Shown in pieces: positions 8,001 through 14,357 of a stretch of DNA of 15,132 nt. A program made the translations under genes and the position numbers. The stretch covers positions 1-15,132 of the forward strand of contig JBCBGC010000167.1 in assembly GCA_038527215.1 (NCBI GenBank), given 5' to 3'. This stretch comes from JAWPMV01 sp038527215. GTDB taxonomy: Bacteria > Bacteroidota > Bacteroidia > J057. The notes below the pieces were generated by a model. That model was not told the DNA's origin, did no database searches, and saw nothing but the letters and a program-made list of their open reading frames with translations. The first letter of the stretch is position 1; every line of letters begins with the position of its first letter.

Positions 8001-9108
8001 TTTCAGCGGCGATCCCTGGGTATTTGTTGGGATTGGGGCAGGAACCGGTGGCCTGAACAACCAGCATACGGTCTGTAACTTCAACCTGATCGCTACCTTC
8101 CCACCCGAGCCCGTAGTTCCTAATGGAGATGGCATGACCGCCACCTATTATAACAACATGAACTTTACCGGTTCGACGGTACAGCGCGTAGATGCGAACA
8201 TCGACTTCAACTGGGGGAATGGCTCGCCTGATCCCAGCATTGGCAACAATACCTTCTCCGCTCGTTGGGAAGGCGGCATCGTTGCGCCTTACACCGGAAC
8301 CTTCACCTTCTACACCAATACCGATGATGGGGTTCGCCTCTGGGTAGACAATCAACTGGTCATTGACCAGTGGATCGACCAGGCTCCGACAGAATGGTCA
8401 GGCACCATCTCGCTGACTGCCGGCCAGCTAGTACCCTTCAAGATGGAGTACTATGAAAACGGAGGCGGAGCGGTCGCTCAACTCAGTTGGTCCTCTGACT
8501 TTCTCGGGAAGCAAATCGTTGCGCAAGCTAACCTCTTCCAGGTGGGCAGTACCTTCCCGGTAGAGTGGATGTTTGTCGAAGCAGAAGCCGTACAGGATGG
8601 CGTGGTGCTGCAATGGGGTACCAGCCAGGAGTTTAACAATAAAGTCTTCACGGTAGAAAAATCGGCGGATGGGGTGAATTTTGAGCCCGTAACGGATGTA
8701 CCTTCTCAAGGGAACAGCCAGGTACCTCAATATTATCAAACCATCGACCACGCTCCATACTTTGGACGCAATATCTATCGCATCCGTCAGACAGATTTTG
8801 ACGGGGCCTTTAGCTATTCCACTCCGGTTGAAACCTATTTTAGTGCCATGCAGGCACAGGTTCGGGCCTACCCGAATCCCGTTTCTCCCGGCGGTACCCT
8901 TAACCTGGAGATCAACAGCCTCGAACAGGGACCGATCGCGATTACCTTATTGGATATGAATGGAAAACGCATTTTCCATGAACGAAGATATATGGATCAG
9001 GCCCTTTGGACCAGTCCGATTTCAACCCGGGACCTCGCCATCGGCATGTATATCCTGCATGTCCAGGGCAGCAACTGGCAGAAAGAGGAACGGATTCTGA
9101 TCCACTAA
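5083..9108 (+). CDS. Secreted dehydrogenase-cytochrome c-lectin-PA14 protein with T9SS signal
   Basis: A 1341-residue exported protein (numbered from the GTG at 5083; an ATG at 5104 is an equally plausible start). Residues 1-45 hold one hydrophobic export segment. Residues about 70-485 are a glucose/sorbosone dehydrogenase (PQQ-type six-bladed propeller) with H222 in THRGGGLLF as likely catalytic base and GHRNPH (321-326) for cofactor binding. Residues about 500-800 resemble the diheme cytochrome region often joined to such enzymes (HNE_0200/SO2930-like), with heme motifs CLSCH (630-634) and CSHCH (711-715), and M778 in AMPPL as likely axial ligand. Residues about 810-1005 look like an L-type lectin fold, 1014-1155 is PA14, 1160-1250 a beta-sandwich, and 1263-1341 (YPNPVSPGG) the type IX sorting domain. 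The expected role is surface oxidation of a sugar or alcohol with electrons passed to the hemes, and glycan binding through lectin/PA14. Substrate unknown. Confidence 0.9.
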   Translation: MKPISPNMNLASKIYAWSKRNVFLLIVLLLGTAFVPLMVPPPGINTPSPVGKFLDGNLPNITPSNGGPVTYGVSPAYPNLSFNSPLVIEMHPQADTLFVASRDGLIEYFHADAGVTTKTTLLDLRPATAVVWDGGFLGLAFHPEFGVPTSANKNYFYVFYCAKGPQGQAGPAGPIAFTCENNPTYEGSYMILSRFEVQTGTLNVVPNSEQVMIKLRLYNSTHRGGGLLFGNDDMLYLTLGEQARYTTSQNIYSNFEGGTIRIDVDQNTTTGHAPIRKMGTQTGPNAVGYSDEFTGVGYTIPNDNPWQDNTGGTFEEFWSTGHRNPHRMTLDKPTGDIWIGEIGGGQREEINLLEKAKNYGWPKYEGNLQGTTGACGSNTMALGPGTYQPPVVDFLRSETNCIIGGYVYRGAALSGLVGNYICGGYSQNRIFSIENNGGTWTKSVIANFGPGGLITFGQDDTGELLLGKQGNNVTLYRLTAANAGPPAPQWLSQTGAFSNLTNLTPASGVIPYEMVEPFWSDGSDKFRWLAVPNDEDGNGIHDKTDEKIVWSENGEWVFPKGSVLIKHFELGNKRLETRFEVLGDNDVYYYLTYKWNAAGTDAQLLSGSLDEVVNVNGTNQTWHYPSRDECLSCHQASVGSVLGPKTRHLNKAITYPISGISSNQLVTLSHLGILDQTINDPDVGNYLTLEPKTNGSASLEDKARSYLDVNCSHCHRPETGNRAAFDARYTTPLALQNYINGSVINTLGITDARVIVPQDTGKSILYQRLNDVGNTAAMPPLAKNVLDVPGVELIRDWINSLAPVAPLLPLVTNGSAGQLPGGCYELTSATNNQAGTIWYPVPVDLSQDVTASFSLGLGSNDGGADGASFVFQKAGTAAIGGLGTGHGVSGINPSVGVAFDTYGQSNDEIFVWQNGNMNSVIASRVCASPICDDIENGGSHTVQIQWTASTQTLDVYFGGLLRKSYTGDIVTNNFSGDPWVFVGIGAGTGGLNNQHTVCNFNLIATFPPEPVVPNGDGMTATYYNNMNFTGSTVQRVDANIDFNWGNGSPDPSIGNNTFSARWEGGIVAPYTGTFTFYTNTDDGVRLWVDNQLVIDQWIDQAPTEWSGTISLTAGQLVPFKMEYYENGGGAVAQLSWSSDFLGKQIVAQANLFQVGSTFPVEWMFVEAEAVQDGVVLQWGTSQEFNNKVFTVEKSADGVNFEPVTDVPSQGNSQVPQYYQTIDHAPYFGRNIYRIRQTDFDGAFSYSTPVETYFSAMQAQVRAYPNPVSPGGTLNLEINSLEQGPIAITLLDMNGKRIFHERRYMDQALWTSPISTRDLAIGMYILHVQGSNWQKEERILIH

Positions 9109-9132
9109 CCGAAAAACGTTTTGTAAAAACCG

Positions 9133-9170
9133 AAAGGGGCCGGCCCATACAGGGTGCGGCCCCCTTTTCT
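9133..9170 (+). terminator. Rho-independent terminator after the dehydrogenase-cytochrome gene
   Basis: GGGGCCG (9136-9142) pairs with CGGCCCC (9157-9163). The stem extends inward by CCC/GGG (9144-9146 with 9152-9154) and outward by AAA/TTT across a one-base bulge, and is followed by TTTTCTT. It lies 25 nt after the stop at 9108 and separates this gene from the next one, which must have its own promoter. Confidence 0.85.
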
Positions 9171-9258
9171 TGGCAGGAATGCGTGAGAAGACTTGGTAAT
9201 TTGCCACAGAATCCGCAGCTTCACCGATCCATTCTCCCTACAAATCATCAGCATACGT

Positions 9259-12200
9259 ATGCAGACTATTTCAAACCAGAATGTAGCCCTTACGATCATC
9301 GAGAGCTATTGGGGCTTGCGGGGTGAGCTTACATCTCTGGCGGGGGAGAAAAATGCCAATTTCCGGTTTGAGGCGGAAGATGGGTGCCGTTATACCTTCA
9401 AAATTTTCACTTCGGAAACGGAGGCGGGCCACCTTGACCTGCAAAGCCAGTTGCTTGAAAGACTGCAAGCAAAAGCCTCAGATCTCTCCTTCCCCAGACT
9501 GATCCCCACCAAGGATCAACAGCCCATGGTGGAAGTGGAGTATGAAGGAGAAATAAGGAAAGCTCAACTGTTGTCCTGGGTGGATGGTACCCTTTGGGCC
9601 CATTTTACTCCGCATACGCCTTCTCTGCTTTTCAGTCTTGGCGAGGTGCTGGGAAAACTCAGTCAGGCTTTCCTGGGATACGACCATCCGGCTGCGCATT
9701 ATGCGTTCAAATGGGATCCCTCTTCGCTCTTATGGATTCAGCCACACCTGGCCTTATTTTCTGGCGAAGAACATGAAATAATCACCACCTTCCTGGATAG
9801 ATTCCAGGCAGCAACCCTTCCCCAACTTTCGGCCTTGAGAAAAAGTGTCACCTATCTCGATGCCAATGATTACAATGTCCTGATCGGAGAAAATCCTTTC
9901 CAGCCCTCCGTCAAAGCCGTCATTGACTTTGGAGACGTCCACTATACCCATACGATCAATGAGTTGGCCGTAGCGGCGGCCTACGCCCTCATGCATCAGA
10001 CAGATCCCATTGAGGCACTGGTTCCCCTGGTCAAAGGCTTTCACGCTCATTTCCCCCTTACGCCCGGGGAAATCGAAGTGCTTTTTTCCCTGATTACGGC
10101 CCGCCTGCTGATCAGTGTTACCTGTGCGGCCCAAAACCGGGTCGAGCATCCGGACAATGCCTACCTCAGCATCAGTGAAAAAGGCGCGTGGGAATTGTTA
10201 AAAAAGCTCTATGCTGTCTCCCCAGAATTTGTCCACTACCGACTTCGGACCGCTTGCAATCTACCCGCCCATCCCAAGCAGGAGAAATTTGCCCAGTGGG
10301 CCAGGCAACAGTCTTTTGCCCCTGTTATGGAGATCGAGCACCTGCCCCAGCACACCCTGGATCTCAGTGTAGGGAGCAAGGCTCTGGGTACGGCTAATCA
10401 ATATTTAGACACCCACCTTCTTGATGCCTGTGTCCAGGAAAGCCTCCATCAGGCCAGCGCAGAAGTTGGCATAGGCCGGTACCTGGAAACCCGCCCTTTG
10501 TACACTACCGATAGCTATTTAGTAGCTGGTAATGAAGGCCCACGCTGGCGCACCGTCCACCTGGGACTGGATATCTTTATGCCCCCACAGCAGCCGGTTT
10601 TTGCGCCTTATGATGGGGTCGTCCACAGCCTGCAGGACAATGCCGGGGACCGGGATTATGGTCCGACGATTATTCTGGAACATCAGGCCGATGGCTTTAG
10701 CTTCTATACCCTGTACGGTCACCTGAGTCGTCCCTCTCTGCAAGGATTGAAAGTTGGACAAAAAATAAAACAAGGCACTGCGTTTGCAGCTTTGGGAAGC
10801 CTGGAAGAAAATGGCGGCTGGCCGCCCCACCTGCATTTCCAGATCATGCTGGATCTGCTGGGCTGGCAGGGAGATTTTCCCGGAGTGGCCTTTCCTGATG
10901 AATTGGCAACCTGGCAAGGCATCTGTCCGGACCCTGGCTTGATGGTAAGCTGGCACGAACAGGCGACGCCTCCAAGCCCGCTTTCCAAGGCGGAATTGGT
11001 CGAAAAAAGAAAAGAGTTTTTGGGATATAGCCTGAGCCTTTCCTACGAGGAACCTTTGCATATCGTGCGCGGCTTTGGACCCTACCTATATGATCAGGCT
11101 GGGCAACGCTACCTGGACACGGTGAATAATGTGCCCCACGTAGGGCACCAACATCCCCGGGTGGTCCAGGCCGCCCAACGCCAAATGGCGGTCCTCAATA
11201 CCAATACGCGCTACCTACATGAGGAAATATTGGCCTATGCGGAGGAATTGTTGGCCACCTTCCCCAAGCCTTTATCCGTGGTCCACTTTGTAAATTCGGG
11301 AAGTGAAGCCAATGAGTTGGCCTTGCGGATGGCTCGGGCCTACTCAGGCCAGCAAGATTTCGTGGTCCTGGAAGCAGGATACCACGGGAATACCAATGCC
11401 TGTGTAGATATCAGTCATTATAAATTCTCGGGGAAAGGCGGCATGGGCGCCCCGGATTGGGTGCATGTAGCCCCCGCCCCAGATACCTATCGGGGGCCTT
11501 ATCAAAGCCACGATCGCCGGGCCGGGCGTAAATATGCCTCTCATATCAGCACCCTGGTCGAGCAGCTCCAAAATCGAAAAAAGGGCGTGGCCGGTTTTAT
11601 TTGTGAAAGCATTCTTAGTTGCGGGGGCCAAATCGTGCTTCCGCCTGGCTACTTACGGGAGGCTTATCGCATCATCCGGGAGGCTGGAGGGATCTGCATC
11701 GCAGACGAAGTACAAGTGGGATTTGGCCGATCCGGAGAAGCCTTTTGGGCCTTTGAGCTGCAAGGCGTGGTCCCGGATATTGTTACCCTGGGCAAGCCAA
11801 TCGGGAATGGTCATCCCCTGGGCGCGGTAATTTGCTCCCAGGAGGTAGCCCAGGCTTTTGACAACGGCATGGAGTATTTCAACACCTTTGGGGGAAATCC
11901 CGTCTCAGCCACCATTGGCAGGGAAGTCCTCAAAGTAGTCCAGGAGGAAAACTTACAGCAGCATGCCCGCGAGGTAGGCGCATACCTGCGCAAAGGCTTG
12001 CAGGAACTAAAATTTGAATTTCCGTTGATCGGAGATGTGCGAGGGCCCGGCTTCTTTCAGGGAATAGAATTGGTTCGCAATCGCCTGAGCCTGGAACCAG
12101 CTGCCCAGGAAGCCACCTACCTTGCCAATCGGATGCGCCAACACGGCATCCTCATGAGCACGGACGGCCCCTTACACAACGTGCTCAAGATTAAGCCTCC

Positions 12201-12294
12201 CATGCCCTTCAGCCAGCAGGATGCGGATTTTCTGATCCTAACCCTCCGCAAGATCCTTCAGGAAAAGGCCCTCCAGGTGGTCCTGCCGGCCTAA
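9259..12294 (+). CDS. Kinase-M23-phospholyase fusion (HYKK / ETNPPL-PHYKPL type)
   Basis: A 1011-residue three-domain protein from the ATG at 9259; an in-frame TTG at 9193 would add 22 unconvincing residues. Residues 10-290 are an aminoglycoside-phosphotransferase fold closest to hydroxylysine kinase, with K48 (YTFKI), D201 and N206 (YLDANDYN) and D223 (DFGD). The usual HGD is YLD here. Residues about 405-545 are an M23/LytM-like domain with H434, D438, H488, H524 and H526, the full ligand and catalytic set. Residues about 590-1011 are a class III PLP enzyme with SGSEAN (680-685), D816 (ADEVQVGFG) and K846 (LGKPIGNG); motifs such as HVGHQHP, CGGQI and NTFGGNP follow the mammalian ETNPPL/PHYKPL phospho-lyases. 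The likely reaction is phosphorylation of an amino alcohol (hydroxylysine or ethanolamine type) then elimination of phosphate and ammonia to an aldehyde. No signal peptide, so cytosolic. The exact substrate and the M23 role are unknown. Confidence 0.92.
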   Translation: MQTISNQNVALTIIESYWGLRGELTSLAGEKNANFRFEAEDGCRYTFKIFTSETEAGHLDLQSQLLERLQAKASDLSFPRLIPTKDQQPMVEVEYEGEIRKAQLLSWVDGTLWAHFTPHTPSLLFSLGEVLGKLSQAFLGYDHPAAHYAFKWDPSSLLWIQPHLALFSGEEHEIITTFLDRFQAATLPQLSALRKSVTYLDANDYNVLIGENPFQPSVKAVIDFGDVHYTHTINELAVAAAYALMHQTDPIEALVPLVKGFHAHFPLTPGEIEVLFSLITARLLISVTCAAQNRVEHPDNAYLSISEKGAWELLKKLYAVSPEFVHYRLRTACNLPAHPKQEKFAQWARQQSFAPVMEIEHLPQHTLDLSVGSKALGTANQYLDTHLLDACVQESLHQASAEVGIGRYLETRPLYTTDSYLVAGNEGPRWRTVHLGLDIFMPPQQPVFAPYDGVVHSLQDNAGDRDYGPTIILEHQADGFSFYTLYGHLSRPSLQGLKVGQKIKQGTAFAALGSLEENGGWPPHLHFQIMLDLLGWQGDFPGVAFPDELATWQGICPDPGLMVSWHEQATPPSPLSKAELVEKRKEFLGYSLSLSYEEPLHIVRGFGPYLYDQAGQRYLDTVNNVPHVGHQHPRVVQAAQRQMAVLNTNTRYLHEEILAYAEELLATFPKPLSVVHFVNSGSEANELALRMARAYSGQQDFVVLEAGYHGNTNACVDISHYKFSGKGGMGAPDWVHVAPAPDTYRGPYQSHDRRAGRKYASHISTLVEQLQNRKKGVAGFICESILSCGGQIVLPPGYLREAYRIIREAGGICIADEVQVGFGRSGEAFWAFELQGVVPDIVTLGKPIGNGHPLGAVICSQEVAQAFDNGMEYFNTFGGNPVSATIGREVLKVVQEENLQQHAREVGAYLRKGLQELKFEFPLIGDVRGPGFFQGIELVRNRLSLEPAAQEATYLANRMRQHGILMSTDGPLHNVLKIKPPMPFSQQDADFLILTLRKILQEKALQVVLPA

Positions 12295-12758
12295 GGCCAA
12301 TGAAGGGTAAGACGCTCGCTATCCTTCAGGCTTTGCCATTGTTGATGCAGCCCTTTGAACTGTTCTCGAATGGCCCTAAGCTGTGAATCCGCTATTTGGG
12401 GGACTTCCAGGCCAGCCTGCCGGCAAACGGTCTCCACCTGATCCAGGAAATCCTGCCAGGGCTGTTCACTGGTCAGCTCGCTCGCGAAGAGGTTCACCAA
12501 ATGCTCCGTTACGATGGATTCCCAGGGCAGGCTTCGGGATGCTTCCCGGCTCAGGTTATCGAAGTCTTCGATGTTTTTTCCCTGCTCTACCAGACCATAG
12601 AAAGCCTCTTTATACCGCAGATTTTTTTCTACCACATAATGGAGCAAGTCATGCAGAACGAAAAAGTCCGTATGACGCTGCCAGGTTTCGCTCCCATCCT
12701 GCCGCCTGATGCGGAAGACGTGGGCACGATTCAACTCTTTTTGAAAGGTGATTTCCAT
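12291..12758 (-). CDS. Conserved hypothetical protein with HDxxHxxxE motif
   Basis: A 155-residue protein I cannot assign to a named family. It has no signal peptide or membrane segment. The N-terminal half holds ITFQKELNRAHVFRIRRQDG followed by W26 and the motif H36-D-L-L-H40-Y-V-V-E44, whose spacing puts H36, H40 and E44 on one helix face, as in a metal-binding site. The pattern FFxxHDLxHYxVE recalls small uncharacterised bacterial proteins, but I know no function. The C-terminal half is charged and helical. The gene begins 18 nt after the lipoprotein gene's stop, so they are probably co-transcribed. Its stop codon overlaps the stop of the convergent fusion gene within 4 bp (12291-12294). 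It is probably real, given length, codon use and operon position. Confidence 0.75.
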   Translation of the reverse strand: MEITFQKELNRAHVFRIRRQDGSETWQRHTDFFVLHDLLHYVVEKNLRYKEAFYGLVEQGKNIEDFDNLSREASRSLPWESIVTEHLVNLFASELTSEQPWQDFLDQVETVCRQAGLEVPQIADSQLRAIREQFKGLHQQWQSLKDSERLTLHWP

Positions 12759-12776
12759 GGTGTAGGTGTACGGAAA

Positions 12777-13607
12777 TTATTTGACCGCGACCCTGGTCCA
12801 AAGTGCTAAAGGAGAGGCCATACCGCTGGGCCTCATCCCGCCTCCGGGACCGCCCATTCCTCCACCGGGTCGTCCACCGCCCATACCAGGACTCGCTGAG
12901 CCCATCCGTCCCATGCCGCCACCTCCAGGACGACCGCCACCCGCACCCGCGGGCACATTGCCGGAATCAGTGGCCTGAGGGGTGGTAATACCAATACGCC
13001 ACAGGCCTTTTTTCGCTTCCCCTCCTACCGCTTCTATCGGAAAGGAAAGTTCATAGGTAAATAAAGGCCCTTCTTCCAGATTGATCTCCACTTCTACAGG
13101 GATTTCGGTATCGGATTTTTTGTATACAATCCCCTCTCGGCCCGACTCGTAGAAATTCACCAGCATCACATCCTGCGTCATGCGATCCAACACTCTTTTG
13201 CGGTTTTCACCGGGGTTCGCGGAAGGCATACCTCCCTGAGGCCCCATGCCCATGCCCCCTTGCCGCATCATAGCCCGCATGCCCAGCGGATATTTTACGC
13301 CATAGGATTTGCGACGCTTGCCATCCGGATTGATCCACACCTCCAATCCACTGCGCATAAATTGGCCAATCCGGTCCTGGTCTGTGGTCTTGAGTAAAAA
13401 ATAGAAGCGATCATCTTTCTTGGCAAAAGAATAGGAAAGGCGCGTACTGCTATTGTATTGCATTTTGTCCTGATCCCACTCCTCTGTTTTTCCATCTACT
13501 TCAATAGGCATAGCCGTAGCCAAATAAACTTCTTTGGAACAAGAGAGGCTACTCCCTAACAACAGGCAAATGGATAGCCCGGCAAACAGGGTTTGAAAGG
13601 GTTTCAT
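12777..13607 (-). CDS. Lipoprotein, CBM9-like with Met/Gly-rich segments
   Basis: A 276-residue exported protein from the ATG at 13607; an upstream ATG at 13652 would add 15 residues ahead of an otherwise normal signal. The signal MKPFQTLFAGLSICLLLGSS leads to LSC23, a possible but non-canonical lipobox. Residues about 28-105 (VDGKTEEWD then YSFAKKDDRFYFLLKT and LEVWINPDG) resemble the CBM9/DOMON-type beta-sandwich of Bacteroidota surface proteins. A Met-rich loop (GMRAMMRQGGMGMGPQGGM) interrupts the fold at about 108-127. Residues 220-265 are low-complexity Gly/Pro/Arg/Met with repeats such as GGGRPGGG. A role in ligand or metal binding at the outer membrane is possible; function unknown. 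It is upstream of and probably co-transcribed with the gene ending at 12291. A near-consensus -7 element TATTTTG lies at 13643-13649 on the minus strand. Confidence 0.75.
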   Translation of the reverse strand: MKPFQTLFAGLSICLLLGSSLSCSKEVYLATAMPIEVDGKTEEWDQDKMQYNSSTRLSYSFAKKDDRFYFLLKTTDQDRIGQFMRSGLEVWINPDGKRRKSYGVKYPLGMRAMMRQGGMGMGPQGGMPSANPGENRKRVLDRMTQDVMLVNFYESGREGIVYKKSDTEIPVEVEINLEEGPLFTYELSFPIEAVGGEAKKGLWRIGITTPQATDSGNVPAGAGGGRPGGGGMGRMGSASPGMGGGRPGGGMGGPGGGMRPSGMASPLALWTRVAVK

Positions 13608-13708
13608 ATTCTCAGAATTTAATTGAAGAAATGATTGAGAAACAAAATACAATCCCCGTGGAAAGGAGGAAAGTTTTAGCCGTTAAAGAAGGTTAAAGCG
13701 CGCCCATG

Positions 13709-13740
13709 AAAAAAGGAGAAGTCCCGTTTATGACTTCTCC
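13709..13740 (-). terminator. Rho-independent terminator after the DUF5684 gene
   Basis: On the minus strand GGAGAAGTC (from 13740) pairs perfectly with GACTTCTCC (to 13715) across an 8-nt loop and is followed by six T. It begins 33 nt past the stop codon at 13774, so it ends the DUF5684 transcript before the lipoprotein gene. The remaining 13608-13708 stretch is the lipoprotein gene's upstream region. Confidence 0.9.
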
Positions 13741-13773
13741 CAACTCAAAAGCAACTATAATATTGGCGTATGT

Positions 13774-14244
13774 TTACCACTCATCGAGTGGAATCTCTTC
13801 AATCCAGTCCCCATCCTGGTTGCGAGACAGGCGAGGGTTACGGGCAGGTTCTTCGGGAAATTCTTCCTCAAGCTCATCGTCAAAATGTTCCTGATAGAGG
13901 GCATAGTTAGGTTCCTCTTCCCGGGCCAGTCGGGCATCTCCGAAGCCGAGAATCGGCCAGAAGATATACGGCAGCAAGCTCATGCCTAGCCCAAAGCCAT
14001 CGCTTTCTCCGAACCGGCGAGCAATGGCCAGATTGATTACCAGCCAGAAAATCAGGTTCACGCCGGGAATCATCATAGCAAATCCCCAGCCGCCTTCCAT
14101 ACCAGCCACCTTGGCCAGATAGTACAGGTTCACAAAGGGTATGAGGCTCAGCCAGCCTTCATAGCCCGCCTTTTCGAATACACTCCAAAAGGAGCCTATC
14201 ATCAGGAACCAAACGAGGAAAAAGATTAAGGCTAATGGTATCAT
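13774..14244 (-). CDS. DUF5684 family membrane protein
   Basis: A 156-residue integral membrane protein. Residues 1-110 match the pattern of DUF5684 proteins: a hydrophobic first segment, FEKAGYEGWLSLIPFVNLYY, KVAGMEGGWGFAMMIPGVN, then the AIARRFGESDGFGLGMSLLP region and FWPILGFGDA, with about four membrane segments. Residues about 112-156 form a hydrophilic, strongly acidic tail (EEEP, FDDELEEEFPEEP, and a DWIEEIPLDEW end), which is longer than the family core needs. The function of the family is not known to me. It lies 113 nt downstream of the acyltransferase-like gene on the same strand and has its own terminator. A near-consensus -7 element (AACATTTG, minus strand, 14314-14321) sits inside a small palindrome GGCTT-N8-AAGCC at 14309-14326; transcription could start there. 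Confidence 0.8.
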   Translation of the reverse strand: MIPLALIFFLVWFLMIGSFWSVFEKAGYEGWLSLIPFVNLYYLAKVAGMEGGWGFAMMIPGVNLIFWLVINLAIARRFGESDGFGLGMSLLPYIFWPILGFGDARLAREEEPNYALYQEHFDDELEEEFPEEPARNPRLSRNQDGDWIEEIPLDEW

Positions 14245-14357
14245 ACTACTACTCCCGAAAAAACAGATAAGAATCAGCGATTAGCTGTTGTTGTATATAC
14301 GGGAATAGGGCTTCAAATGTTAAGCCAATTCGAGGTGATTTCGCATAAAATACTTAC

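Noticed and set aside
9193..9258. TTG start at 9193 for the kinase-lyase fusion
   Set aside because: The 22 extra residues do not resemble the kinase N-terminus and overlap a near -7 element (TAATTTG at 9197-9203); the ATG at 9259 fits better.
10519..11061. Minus-strand frame (180 codons) opposite the fusion gene
   Set aside because: It is antisense to the M23 domain with conserved catalytic residues; no independent support.
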